Shown here: positions 24,251-33,608 of the stretch, piece by piece
How positions within the stretch are numbered: position 1 is the first letter of the stretch
How the letters are laid out: every line of letters starts with the position of its first letter
Source of the DNA: Marsupella aquatica
Taxonomy: Eukaryota > Marchantiophyta
DNA: 64,000 nt
Assembly: GCA_973895155.1 (NCBI GenBank)
Contig: OZ316897.1
Coordinates: 11,408,001 to 11,472,000 of the forward strand
Direction: 5' to 3'
Made by a program: the position numbers and the translations under genes
Notes under the pieces: model-generated
Told to the model about the DNA's origin: nothing
Database searches by the model: none
Seen by the model: the letters and a program-made list of their open reading frames with translations, nothing else

Positions 24251-24343
24251 CAGTAAATTTGGTTTCGTGCTCAGCTCGTTGGTCTCCGTCGTGAGCAGTA
24301 AATTTGGTTTCGTGCTCTGCTCGTTGGTCTCCGTCGTGAGCAG
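24251..24343 (+). repeat. 45-bp tandem duplication
   Basis: Two nearly identical 45-bp units start at 24,251 and 24,296 (CAGTAAATTTGGTTTCGTGC). Unit 2 has one diverged copy near 34,868. Confidence 0.8.
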
Positions 24344-25033
24344 CTTCATTAGTCGCGGCACGAACGGATCATATATGTCGTCGTGGTCAGTGGTTTCTGT
24401 TTTGCGTTTAACCAACAGAGGCGATGAGTATGTCCTTTGAAGGCGTTCGTCTTCAATTTTCCAAGCAACGAGGGGATCCAATTGCCGGCGGTCAATTGGA
24501 TGTGAAAGGCTTTGAAGACCACTGTGTTATACCATCAATGTTCTGAATTGCCAGGCCCGCGACAAGCAAGAAAACAATCTATCGTTGCGGTGGTACTCTT
24601 GGGAGAATAGCAAAAGTGGATATGGACCGAAACCGTTGGATAGCATACGGAGAGAAATAAGCTTTGTGCCACTTTCATCACTCAGGCATCGTTTGAACAA
24701 TTCCCTTGTCGGAGTATACAAGGTTGCACTCTTCGCCACCTGAGCTGTGTAACCTCGCTTGGAGCTTTTCTCAATTTGAATACTTGCACCGTTCGGCTTT
24801 TTTAGTAACTCGGGGCTCGAGAATTTGCATTGAGGTGGTGTCGGCGGTCATGAAATTGGGCAGCACGGATTTCAGGAGTGGCCGAGAAAGTTGTGGACGG
24901 TCAATGTTTCCAGAGAAAATCGTTTAAATCATTTATTTTTCATTGTTTTTCGATCCGATTTCATCAGATTAGTCTGGACGTGCACCGTCGCAATACTTTT
25001 AGTCGAATTCAATAGAACTCCATCAAATAGTTT

Positions 25034-25898
25034 TGGTTGTGAGGTATATAAAGCTCGAAGGAACAACGCGTACTGGCAGACCATATTTCTTCTCCGAGCA
25101 AACTAATGAGACAAAGAGGATCCAAATTAAACTGTGTGAGAGCTCAAACAAATGAAGAGGTGAAGAAACCCACATAGGATTGGGCAGGACGAGACGAAGA
25201 AACGATTAGGGAGAGGAGGTGCAAAAGAAGAGTGGAGGGAAGAGCAAGATCACAGGAGAAACGAGTTTGGAACCAAGTGATGGCGACTTAGAGGTGAAAG
25301 GATGACAGACACGCGCATAAATCGATGATCTTGGAAGGACCGGGTGAACAATTATATCAGAAGACTTGACTTCCTTAGTTGTTAGTGTCCACACGAAACT
25401 AACGCTTAAGCTTGCAACTGTCGGGGAAGGAAAGATGAGAGGTATCATGAGAAATTAAGGAGAAAGATTCCATTGCAGATTGGGACTTACAACGCCTTCT
25501 AGCATCACAATTTCTCGGAGGTATGGTAATTGTTTCTGCCCGTGGCAGCCAAACGGGAGGTCAAGGAACAGCTGCGAACTCTACTCGGATACGCTCTTTC
25601 GCACTCTCAGTATCATCAGCAGCAGCTGACTGACCGACCGATCGACTGAGTGCACGTCTGCACTACACCAATTTAGTTCCTCCTCTTGTTTCTGCTGTCT
25701 TCGTCTCTCCTCTTGAATTGCGGCGTGCCACCTTGGAACGGAAAATTCTCTTGAAGCTGATTACACAGCAAACACTGCAAATTGGCTCCATTTCCTATCA
25801 GGAGATAGGCCATGGCACCATGACTGTTGGCTCTGCTCTTGCGTTTTCCCGTTTCATCCACGTGTTCACCAAGTACTCTCTCTTTCCTGCATCCGTTT
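25034..25898 (+). other. About 865-bp segment present in unit 1 only
   Basis: The flanking sequence is shared with unit 2, where the two sides meet directly at about 35,631-35,636. The segment holds a TATATAAAG string near 25,045 and a few short frames but no recognisable domain. No clear terminal inverted repeats or target-site duplication are visible, so insertion in unit 1 and deletion in unit 2 are equally possible. Confidence 0.6.
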
Positions 25899-26450
25899 AT
25901 CAACTCGTCTTCGCTCTGTCTTCTCTCTTTCGCTCTCTTTCGCAAACCGCTTAGTATGTTGCTTATTTCTGTTAGCCATTCATCCTTACTCTTCGATGCA
26001 TTCATGCGTTTGTGGCGCCCAATTGTTGTCACACCAAGATTAGAAATTGCTGGGTGTCACTATGCACATTTTTCAGACGTAAGGACAAAGATGTTTAGGT
26101 AGTTCCTGGTTGCACAGTATTTGTCACACGCAGGTGCAGAGTGATTGATCAGCTCATGACACATCCTGTTCACAGAAAAAAATCTTGAAGGTCTACCGTG
26201 CCTTTCCTTTCTGCGCAATTTGTCTCATTTGTGGCTATCCATGCTGTACAGGAAGTCTTTTTAAACTGATCACGGAGCGGCAGCTTTTGCCAGTGCACCT
26301 CATCAGTGCGAGATAGGAGAATTCCAGTGACGTGATGTTTTGTTACACGGGTAGGATGCTATTCCCAAGGCAGGTAAATTGTCTCTTACACTCAAGAAGC
26401 TTACAGCTGGTTCACATCATAGTTCGAGCCTAGGAGATTGTACCCATGTA

Positions 26451-28280
26451 ATGCCCGCCTCGAGTGGGACCACAATGGACCCAAGAACTGTGACTGAGGG
26501 AGCTGCCAGACTTCAGAGTCTATCCGACATTACGTGGCTGGACTTGTCGAGAAGCGTCATTGAGTACAAGGAGACGAAGCTTTTGGCAATGGCCCTCGTG
26601 AACAATGAGCTCCCAAACCTGAAAGTGCTTTTTCTCGAGGGAAATTCAGGAGATGTTGGGATGAGGGCGATGCTAAATGCTCTGAGTGCAGGCCATCTAA
26701 AAAGACTCGAGAAGTTCATTCTATGGGAAGTCTCGTCGTATAACCAAATCACCACAGCTGAAGAGGGCACAGATACCATTGCAGCTGCACTAATGGCCGG
26801 CAATCTGCCTAGATTAGACACGATGGACTTCACAGGGTCGCTACCCAAGTTGATACCCGCCAGGAAGTTGTCAGAAGCGATCAAGCAGGTGCTCTGGGAG
26901 CGCTCATGCGGCAATGGAAGATTTTTGGAGGGTCTTAAGGTCTGCATGGGATGCCTGTTTTGCACCACAAGTGCAGAGAAAAATCAGACTTTAGAGTGCC
27001 TCCGCTGCTTATGTGGGAGACTGCACGCGTATAGTGGAGATGATGGGATGAGGAAGATTGAGAGGGCACTCAACTTGACACCCATCGACAGCTTGAGGTT
27101 TCTCAGACTGCAACATAATCACATCGGAGACGAGGGGGCTTCCAGTCTTGCACAACTTCTTCGGAGAGGTAAGCTGCCTCATCTGGAGGAGTTGGATCTG
27201 CGGAACAACCCAGTCGGTTATAAGGGTGCATTGAAGATGGTCCTTGCTTACTTGAGGAATCCGCTGCTGACGGTAAGGTTGAAGCTTGATTGGCTCACTG
27301 TCCTGCTTCAAGAGAAGGCTGCCAGCTTGAGGGACAGTAATGTAAGACTCGAGTATAAGTTGAAGAAATTGAAAATACCTGATGATTCAGTAGTCATAGA
27401 CCAGTTTATAAAATTCGACTACCAATTGAAGAGGCATCCTGGAGAAGGATGTTGTCGGAGTAACTCTCATAAACTGCATCTCATGTGTCAAGCACAACAT
27501 GGAGGAGGACACTTCACGAGTCATCAGGTTGTGACAGAGGAAACCTTAGAGCCAATGGGCATTGAAATTAGGAATCGCTCAAGTTTTGGACTCTCATCTC
27601 GGCAAAAAACGGTTCAGAGAGATCTTGAGGTGGTTTTATCAGGAAATGAGTCACATGAGTCACCAGTGGTAAGTCATATTGAAGTGCAAAGAAGCATCCT
27701 TCCCTTGCACACAGGTCATTCCCCATCCATGCCCCAGAGAGACCCGAATGCGGGTCCGGATGGTAGACCAGTGTTAGATGAGGGGGCATTGTCAGAGTTA
27801 CCTTCTCCTCGCCCGTCGACATCGTCCCGAACTGAGAAGAAGAGAAAAATCGTAGGGGTCAACAGAATTTACATCACCAGTATATCCCGTGCTTTCGTGG
27901 GGGCCGCACAAGCTCTGGCCGCAGAAGCTCTTGGCAACCAGTCCGAGGGGCGGGATTCACAGCAGAAGAGACGTTGGCTTCCAGAGTGGATTCACCAGAA
28001 GTTCAGACAACACGAGTATTGGCCTTGGCAGAGTCGAGAAAAGACAAAGCGACAAATGGATTCTATCATGTTGGAGTTGTTGATGCTGGGTGAGCGGAAA
28101 CCCAATGAGTTCTATAGCCTGTTTGGCCTCAGGCAGGTGTTGCTCCAAAACAGGAGCTACAGTGATAAGTATTCTCGTGTGTGGATTTGTAAATCATGTT
28201 TTTCGGGTTACTGTGAAACTCAGGTAGTGCATCCCATTACAATTCATGACGAATTTAGTGCATCCCATTACAATTCATGA
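26451..28280 (+). CDS. LRR protein with Cys-rich insertion, paralogue A
   Basis: Single-exon frame of 609 residues from ATG 26451 (the frame is open further upstream, but the ATG matches the paralogue context). Residues about 20-330 are leucine-rich repeats of the ribonuclease-inhibitor type: ITWLDLSRSV, LPNLKVLFLEGNSGDVGM, LRFLRLQHNHIGDEGA, LPHLEELDLRNNPVG. Between repeats sits a Cys cluster (CMGCLFC, then CLRCLCG), a possible zinc knuckle. A variable polar linker (about 340-480) joins a conserved basic C-terminal domain (RRWLPEWIHQKFRQ, MLELLMLGERKPNEFYSLFG) with a WICKSCFSGYC motif. No NB-ARC, TIR, kinase, signal peptide or membrane segment is seen. Function unknown; intracellular protein-protein recognition is likely for this LRR class. 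Its C-terminal 12 residues come from a 31-bp tandem repeat. Confidence 0.78.
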   Translation: MPASSGTTMDPRTVTEGAARLQSLSDITWLDLSRSVIEYKETKLLAMALVNNELPNLKVLFLEGNSGDVGMRAMLNALSAGHLKRLEKFILWEVSSYNQITTAEEGTDTIAAALMAGNLPRLDTMDFTGSLPKLIPARKLSEAIKQVLWERSCGNGRFLEGLKVCMGCLFCTTSAEKNQTLECLRCLCGRLHAYSGDDGMRKIERALNLTPIDSLRFLRLQHNHIGDEGASSLAQLLRRGKLPHLEELDLRNNPVGYKGALKMVLAYLRNPLLTVRLKLDWLTVLLQEKAASLRDSNVRLEYKLKKLKIPDDSVVIDQFIKFDYQLKRHPGEGCCRSNSHKLHLMCQAQHGGGHFTSHQVVTEETLEPMGIEIRNRSSFGLSSRQKTVQRDLEVVLSGNESHESPVVSHIEVQRSILPLHTGHSPSMPQRDPNAGPDGRPVLDEGALSELPSPRPSTSSRTEKKRKIVGVNRIYITSISRAFVGAAQALAAEALGNQSEGRDSQQKRRWLPEWIHQKFRQHEYWPWQSREKTKRQMDSIMLELLMLGERKPNEFYSLFGLRQVLLQNRSYSDKYSRVWICKSCFSGYCETQVVHPITIHDEFSASHYNS

Positions 28281-28317
28281 CGAAGTTAGTGCATCCCATT
28301 ACAATTCATGACGAAGT
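28225..28317 (+). repeat. 31-bp tandem repeat, three copies, across the stop codon of LRR gene A
   Basis: Units start at 28,225, 28,256 and 28,287 (TAGTGCATCCCATTACAATT). Paralogue B has one shorter copy and stops right after HPIT. Because 31 is not a multiple of three, the added copies change frame and extend A with a new C-terminus before TGA at 28,278-28,280. Confidence 0.9.
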
Positions 28318-28397
28318 TGAACAGGAAGTCCCTTCACATCTGGATCAACTGCATCAAGAACCGTTTCCATCACCAGATCTTGCCACGAATTTTCCTC

Positions 28398-28403
28398 AAT
28401 AAA
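28398..28403 (+). terminator. AATAAA polyadenylation-like signal of LRR gene A
   Basis: AATAAA lies 118 bp after the stop; the paralogue has the same element at 38,195-38,200. Confidence 0.4.
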
Positions 28404-28950
28404 TAATCGTTGTATGATTTCCCAACCACAGCCAGCACACTCGTCGCTGAAATCCCGAGTACACCACTACAAAGGTTCTCTTTGATTCTGGTCCTAGACA
28501 AGTGCCTTGTGCTTGTGATTGAATTGATTAAAGTTCTGCATTTGCTTTAAGTTGTTGTTGAGCGATGACCCGTTAGGTAACAATTCTTGAGGGTGAGCAT
28601 CCTACATTGATGATCATTATGCAAAAATCTCACTCCATGTGATTGACCATCATTCTGGCAAAGGTCGTATTAGGTTTGGGAAGCTTAAGTGAGCCACTGG
28701 TTGTGAAGATCTTGAGCACGGCAAGGGACACAAAGTTTCTCGCGTATCCAAATTCCAAGGCTTTGATTATTAAGTCCGTTATCGGAGCAATTAGTTGTGG
28801 ACGAGATCGGAGTCTACTTGGTTGACAGTGGATATCTTGCTAGTGCTTGAGATTTCCATCCATCCTGAAAACCATGCAACGAATCTCATGAACTGAGTAG
28901 ACGGAATTGACCTAGAGGACCACGAAAACGGTGAACGAAAGCAAACATAC

Positions 28951-29098
28951 CTGCGAGCTGAATCAGGCGGGTGGTGAGCCCGGCCATCTTGGGCAGCAGC
29001 ACTTGTGCACGGCGCTGCGGGGGAAGGCTCTGTATGGCGCTGTGTGTCTGCGCACTCCTTGACGCCAAATTCTGGACCCCACCCTCCGCCGTCGCCAT
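28951..29098 (-). pseudogene. Truncated MED4 copy: exon 1 and promoter only
   Basis: The 148-bp exon matches MED4 exon 1 (21195-21048) in length, start and donor site, with a few amino-acid changes (MATAEGGVQNLASRSAQTH). The 5' region, including the telo-box, is also copied up to about 29,811. Exon 2, with the hallmark MED4 region, is absent: the next sequence leftwards is the 3' flank of LRR gene A. The frame itself is intact, so it could still be transcribed, but cannot make MED4. If active, its promoter points into the 3' end of LRR gene A. Confidence 0.85.
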
Positions 29099-29233
29099 TT
29101 CTAATGCCTTCCACAACCTACCCTACCCAAGGAAATGTCACAGAAGAGCAAAGATTTCATACATGGGAGCTCCCCTCCAGCACCAATCAATCACTCTCGT
29201 CTGGCCAACCCGAAACAGAAGTCCCAAAACCAT

Positions 29234-29247
29234 AAAACCCTAACCCT
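29234..29247 (-). promoter_or_regulatory. Telo-box in the duplicated MED4 promoter
   Basis: AAAACCCTAACCCT is kept unchanged in the copied promoter, upstream of the orphan exon 1. Confidence 0.35.
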
Positions 29248-29848
29248 CAGAAGCTGAGACAGAAAGCAAGCTCTATCGCAGCCCTTAGAAAACCTCTATT
29301 CCCCTACGACGACGACCACGAAGAAGAGGAAAATATGGCAAACTCCAGCAACCCGTCTCATCATCATCCACCGCAACAATCCAGCTCGTGTTTCATCTCC
29401 CACAATCCACACGAGCTAGAAAGGAAAAACAGCAGAAAGAGCCTGTGACAAATCCGCTCGATCAGGAAACGAAAGGAACGATTCCGCTTATTCATTCATC
29501 AACGCGATCGATCGATTGCCTTCCTGCGCTGCAAAACGCCACAATCAAAGATCGTCCGAGATAACAAACAATCCCGCTCATCATATTGCAGCTCCCGCAT
29601 TCACCATGCATGCGAGGTCGTCAGGCGAAACACAGAACATTCGGAGACGAACCTGCTCGATCAGAAACGAAAGGAGAGAGTGATTCTGCTTACGAATCAA
29701 CCCGATCGAATTGAATTTGCCTTCATGCGCTGGAAACGCCACAAGGTTGAAGAAAATGCACACAAGTTTGATGATTTCATCCCATTTTGAAAATGCCGTC
29801 TGAGACATTACTCTTTTGTTCAGCCGTAAAGAACACAGTGAGACCTTC

Positions 29849-29905
29849 GATAAGTGCAACCTTGATAAGTGCAACATTGATAAGTGCAACCTTGATAAGT
29901 GAAAT
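29849..29905 (+). repeat. 15-bp tandem repeat, about four copies
   Basis: GATAAGTGCAACCTT is repeated with small changes at a 15-bp step, starting near 29,849. It lies just past the end of the MED4 promoter duplication. Confidence 0.85.
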
Positions 29906-30989
29906 CCCGCCATAAATGCAAGAATTTCTGTTGGAACAATTAATGTTGCAGAATTCACTCCTCCAAGCAAGGGGTGTCTGGCAGACAACAAAAGCATTCA
30001 AAAATACAAAGCCAAAACTCACTAAAGGCTTTTAAGATTAGGATAATGTCCTGGTTAGAGTACATTATGGGATATAATGCATGCGACTAGTATATTAACA
30101 TAGAGAATACTTTGAGTGAATTGAATTTTAGTGTATGCAATGGGGTGAACAGGCCCTGTTTTGCTTTAGATTTCAAAACACTGAACTCCCCCCATTGTCT
30201 TGTAAGCCCCATGAAGGGCCCTTGTACCATAATGCCCTAAAAAACAGGGCTTTAGCCAAATTTTGAGATGCTATTATTGCCGCTGATGCATTTGTAACAG
30301 GGCCCTAATGCACTTAAAGGCCTAAGAGATTTTTCCTTTCAGTAAAAGTTGAGGAAAGGTTTCATAATCCCCCCATTCAAATCTGGACTTCAAATCTGGA
30401 CTATATATAATTCTCCATATATAAAGCACTGGCAGCAGTACAAATCAAGAGGAGGCCCTGAAGTCTCTAGGGAACATCAAGAGATGGGCTAAGGCCCATG
30501 TCTTCCGGTCCATCTCTTGTACCAAACACAAGAACTGCTTGACTCAAAGAGTGTCACACTATTTGTCTACTCCAATTGAGAACTATTGTAGTCTGTCTAA
30601 TCTAATTTAATTTAATCGACTATAATCAGATATCAGTTATTGTCTCACCCACAGTCAGCTTACAAAATGCCATTTAGACAATAACAAACCTAGGCAATTT
30701 TATTTCCCTACCCATTTTTCCTGACTCTGGGATTTTGCTAATGACCTCTCTTAGCCTCTCTATGGGCCCGTGCCATCACACTCCTGTCATGGACATCAAC
30801 CCCCACGCTCCATGGATCCAATTTTCTTCTCATTTCTGTTTCAGCACAATATATTTCAAACTGCCAACAAATCAAAGGGATCTTAAGCAGGACACATCAT
30901 CTCGCATTGAAGGCACTTTCCAAAATAATAAATACTCAACTGCCCTCCCTATCATCAAAATTGCCCTACTGATTGGACTCACCATCCAA
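29906..30989. other. AT-rich repeat-like sequence without genes
   Basis: I see short motifs shared with other repeat-rich parts of the window (for example AGGCCCT/ACAGGGC strings), but no coding sequence I can support. Confidence 0.4.
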
Positions 30990-31009
30990 AAGATTTTGTT
31001 GAACATAGA

Positions 31010-31345
31010 CTACATTCACAACGGCAAACCCATGAACCATCCAACGTACAAGAGTCAACACAGAGAGATACGTGGTTCACCTCTACATGAGGCTACGTCC
31101 ACGAGAACACACAAGAGCTTTACTGCACTCTAGACCGAATGGCCATACCAAGCATCCATAGCACAAGCTCTCCCTATCTCTCAACTAGCTCCGTAACAAT
31201 GAGCCTAAGTTCCACCAGGGTCTGGCATCAGCCCTAGCTATATGCACAACAGCACTACCGCTAACATTAGCTAAGTCCTAACCCAAGTTAGATTAACTGT
31301 GGTTAGCTCATGAGTCACAAGACTAGAGCAATATCTAACAAATTT
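31010..31345 (+). repeat. Dispersed repeat family R2, copy 1
   Basis: About 335 bp with two other copies in the window: 33,295-33,520 (same strand, partial) and 44,870-45,205 (opposite strand). Shared landmarks are CATGAGGCTAC, GAACACACAAGA and TCTCCCTATCTCTCAA. No coding capacity; possibly a terminal repeat or a non-autonomous element. Confidence 0.75.
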
Positions 31346-31689
31346 TCCATATCCACAGATCCAGCTTCCATCCATATTCACAACTATAACACAGTTGTAA
31401 CAACAACTAAACTAAAACCAATGGTTGGTACCCAGGTCCATAATTTTGTCAAAAATTTGACGATATGATTTAATTTTCTACTACCCTAAAACCCACATCT
31501 TTGTCAATCCTGGGTGGAGGTTGAACCCCCCCCCCCCCCTCCCAGCAACTGTATGCCACCTGTTTTGGGCTCATGACGGCGAGGGCAGGTTAATTCGAGG
31601 GGTGAGGGTGTCTGTGACTAGTTCTGACCAGATCCCGTGTCCAGAGGATTGCAGTCAGACAAGTCTTCCCTCTCACCCCATAGGCATGC

Positions 31690-33140
31690 AGTGGTGGACC
31701 TCGCCACCCAGCGCCCTCACCAATCCCAGCACTTGCGCCTAAGTGCCCTTGGTGCCCGAATGCCTCCACGGAATACCTCGAGCAAACATCCAAGTGCCTC
31801 TAGCACCACCTGTGGCCCCTCCCATACGACCCCGCCCTTGCTCACCTGCACGACCGCTACTCATCGGTCCTCACTGTCTGCACAAAAAACCAAGCACCTC
31901 GGTAAATAACCCCTCTGGATCTAGAACTCGCCCAGTCTAGCATCCTAACTCAAGCTCAACAGACGTTGGTAAATAGGTCAGTGATAGGTCCTCCCGATGC
32001 CATAAGCCCACTGTCCGTCCAGGACAGCTCCTTCCTTGGGCGCGGCCCGGGTTCCCCCTCGTACCTATCCATCACCAACTGACCGCCCCGACCTCAGGAC
32101 ATGCTCATGGCCCAAACAGCGTACTAGCTTGTCCCTAAACACACCGGGACCAGAATGGCCCCGACTCTAACAACCGCTCCCGGTTTTCCCCACTGATGGT
32201 CTAGGGACCGAGCGCCCTTGGGACTCAGCCTCCATACCTACTTGGCCTCGCCTCCCCAACGCAAGCTCCCTTGGGAGGCTGAACGCGGCTTGGTTGCTAT
32301 TTGGCAGAATTTGGCAAGCGGGCGAGCTAACACCCGCAAACCACGAGAACCCATGGCACCCCAAGACCCATCTGAGCTCTCCTCAAGAGCTTTCCAACAA
32401 ACCCAAAAAGTCCTCCAACGGACTTCCCGTTGGGAAGATATCGCCATTTCCGTTTGGCGGTTTCCCTTAGTGTCGCGACCGCCGCGGCTCACGACTTCGG
32501 CTCGGCCTTAGCCCCTAGGGAGACACCACTCCCCTCATATATGCTTCTGGAGACCTGCCACCCCCGGACCAACTTTGGTCCCTAAACATTTGGCCCCCAA
32601 CCCGGATCCCATCGCGCATAATGGGCGAGCCACCAACTGGCAACGCCCATAACTTTCTTGATAGGCATCCGCAAGCGGAGTGCCTTAGCCCGTTGTGATT
32701 GGGCCGACCCGGTGCTCATGCCTAGGCCCTCAGGTCTGATCGCCGCTCAGGGCCCCCGACCGGCCCAACCCGGATCGGGCCACAATTTGCGCCCCAAGAG
32801 TCCGCTGCCAATGGCGTCAACTCCATTGGCCTTGGGCCCAAGAGGAGCTCACTCCCAAGCCCTCAGGACTCAAAGCCCATCCGACGGTCCGAACGGCCAT
32901 CCTTGAGCCCGGCCCATTTCCCCTTGACCCGACCAGCCATAGGCTAGTCCAAGTCCTTAGTTCGTGTCCCCAGCTTGGCCCCTTGCCTCGCCAGTGCCAC
33001 GTCTCATTGCCCACAAGTCTCCCCATGCTAAGTCCTCCCCGGATGGCCTATCCGGGCCTGGACCATAAGGGAGCTCGGCGTCGGAGTCAACGACACCAGA
33101 GCTAAGTGTTAAGGTAGTCGAGTTCCGCGACTCATGCCCT
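31690..33140 (-). repeat. GC-rich dispersed repeat family R1, copy 1 (minus orientation)
   Basis: About 1.45 kb, clearly more GC-rich than its surroundings. Its reverse complement matches 62,260-63,670 along nearly the whole length, e.g. GGAGTGGTGTCTCCCTAGGG and ACTTCCCAACGGGAAGTCCG in both. No intact frame or known transposon protein is visible. It lies between two copies of repeat R2, so R1 and R2 may be parts of one element or nested insertions. Confidence 0.8.
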
Positions 33141-33294
33141 TGAGTCAAATCCTGAAAGCATCACATTGCACCCCTGATATGGTTTCTCAGTTCAACATAA
33201 TGTTTTTGTAGTATAAGAGTCACACTCCCAATCACACTCCTAGTGGAGATATTGGTGCGGTCCCCAGGTATTCGTGATTGGGTTAGAGCAAAGC

Positions 33295-33520
33295 ACAAGC
33301 ATTGGGCTATGTGTTGAGCAAAGACGACATTCACAACGACAAGCCCATGATTATCCCGCACAAGTAGTCGATACAAAGGTACATGGTTCATTTCACATGA
33401 GGCTACTTCCATGGGAACACACAAGAACTTCACTGTATTCTACACCTATCAACCATATACAGTCTTTGTAACATAAACTCTCCCTATCTCTCAAGTGGCT
33501 CAGTATCAATGAGTCTCAAT
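33295..33520 (+). repeat. Dispersed repeat family R2, copy 2 (partial)
   Basis: Same orientation as copy 1 at 31,010-31,345, diverged but with the same landmarks in the same order. Confidence 0.7.
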
Positions 33521-33608
33521 TCCTTCTATCCAAGGAAACATAGCTTGGGCATATAGTCATATGGGAATTCCTTCTATCCAAGGAAACATAGCTTGGGCAT
33601 ATAGTCAT
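33518..33608 (+). repeat. 48-bp tandem duplication
   Basis: Two copies start at 33,518 and 33,566 (AATTCCTTCTATCCAAGGAA), nearly identical over 43 bp, at the end of R2 copy 2. Confidence 0.85.

Larger units (their letters stand above)
20955..28740 (+). repeat. Segmental duplication, unit 1 (MED4 exon 1 plus LRR gene A)
   Basis: The unit starts inside MED4 intron 1 and runs through the MED4 promoter and an LRR gene. Its first part (20,955 to about 21,926) matches 28,862 to about 29,811, and its second part (22,785-28,740) matches 33,765-38,550, in the same order and orientation. The segment 21,927-22,784 has no clear partner in unit 2. Confidence 0.85.

Noticed and set aside
30735-31133. 132-codon plus-strand frame
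   Set aside because: It starts in non-coding sequence and runs through repeat R2, whose other copies do not keep the frame.
31690-33140. R1 considered as a retrotransposon coding region
   Set aside because: No reverse transcriptase, integrase, transposase or gag motif is visible in any frame, and the two copies share no common open frame.
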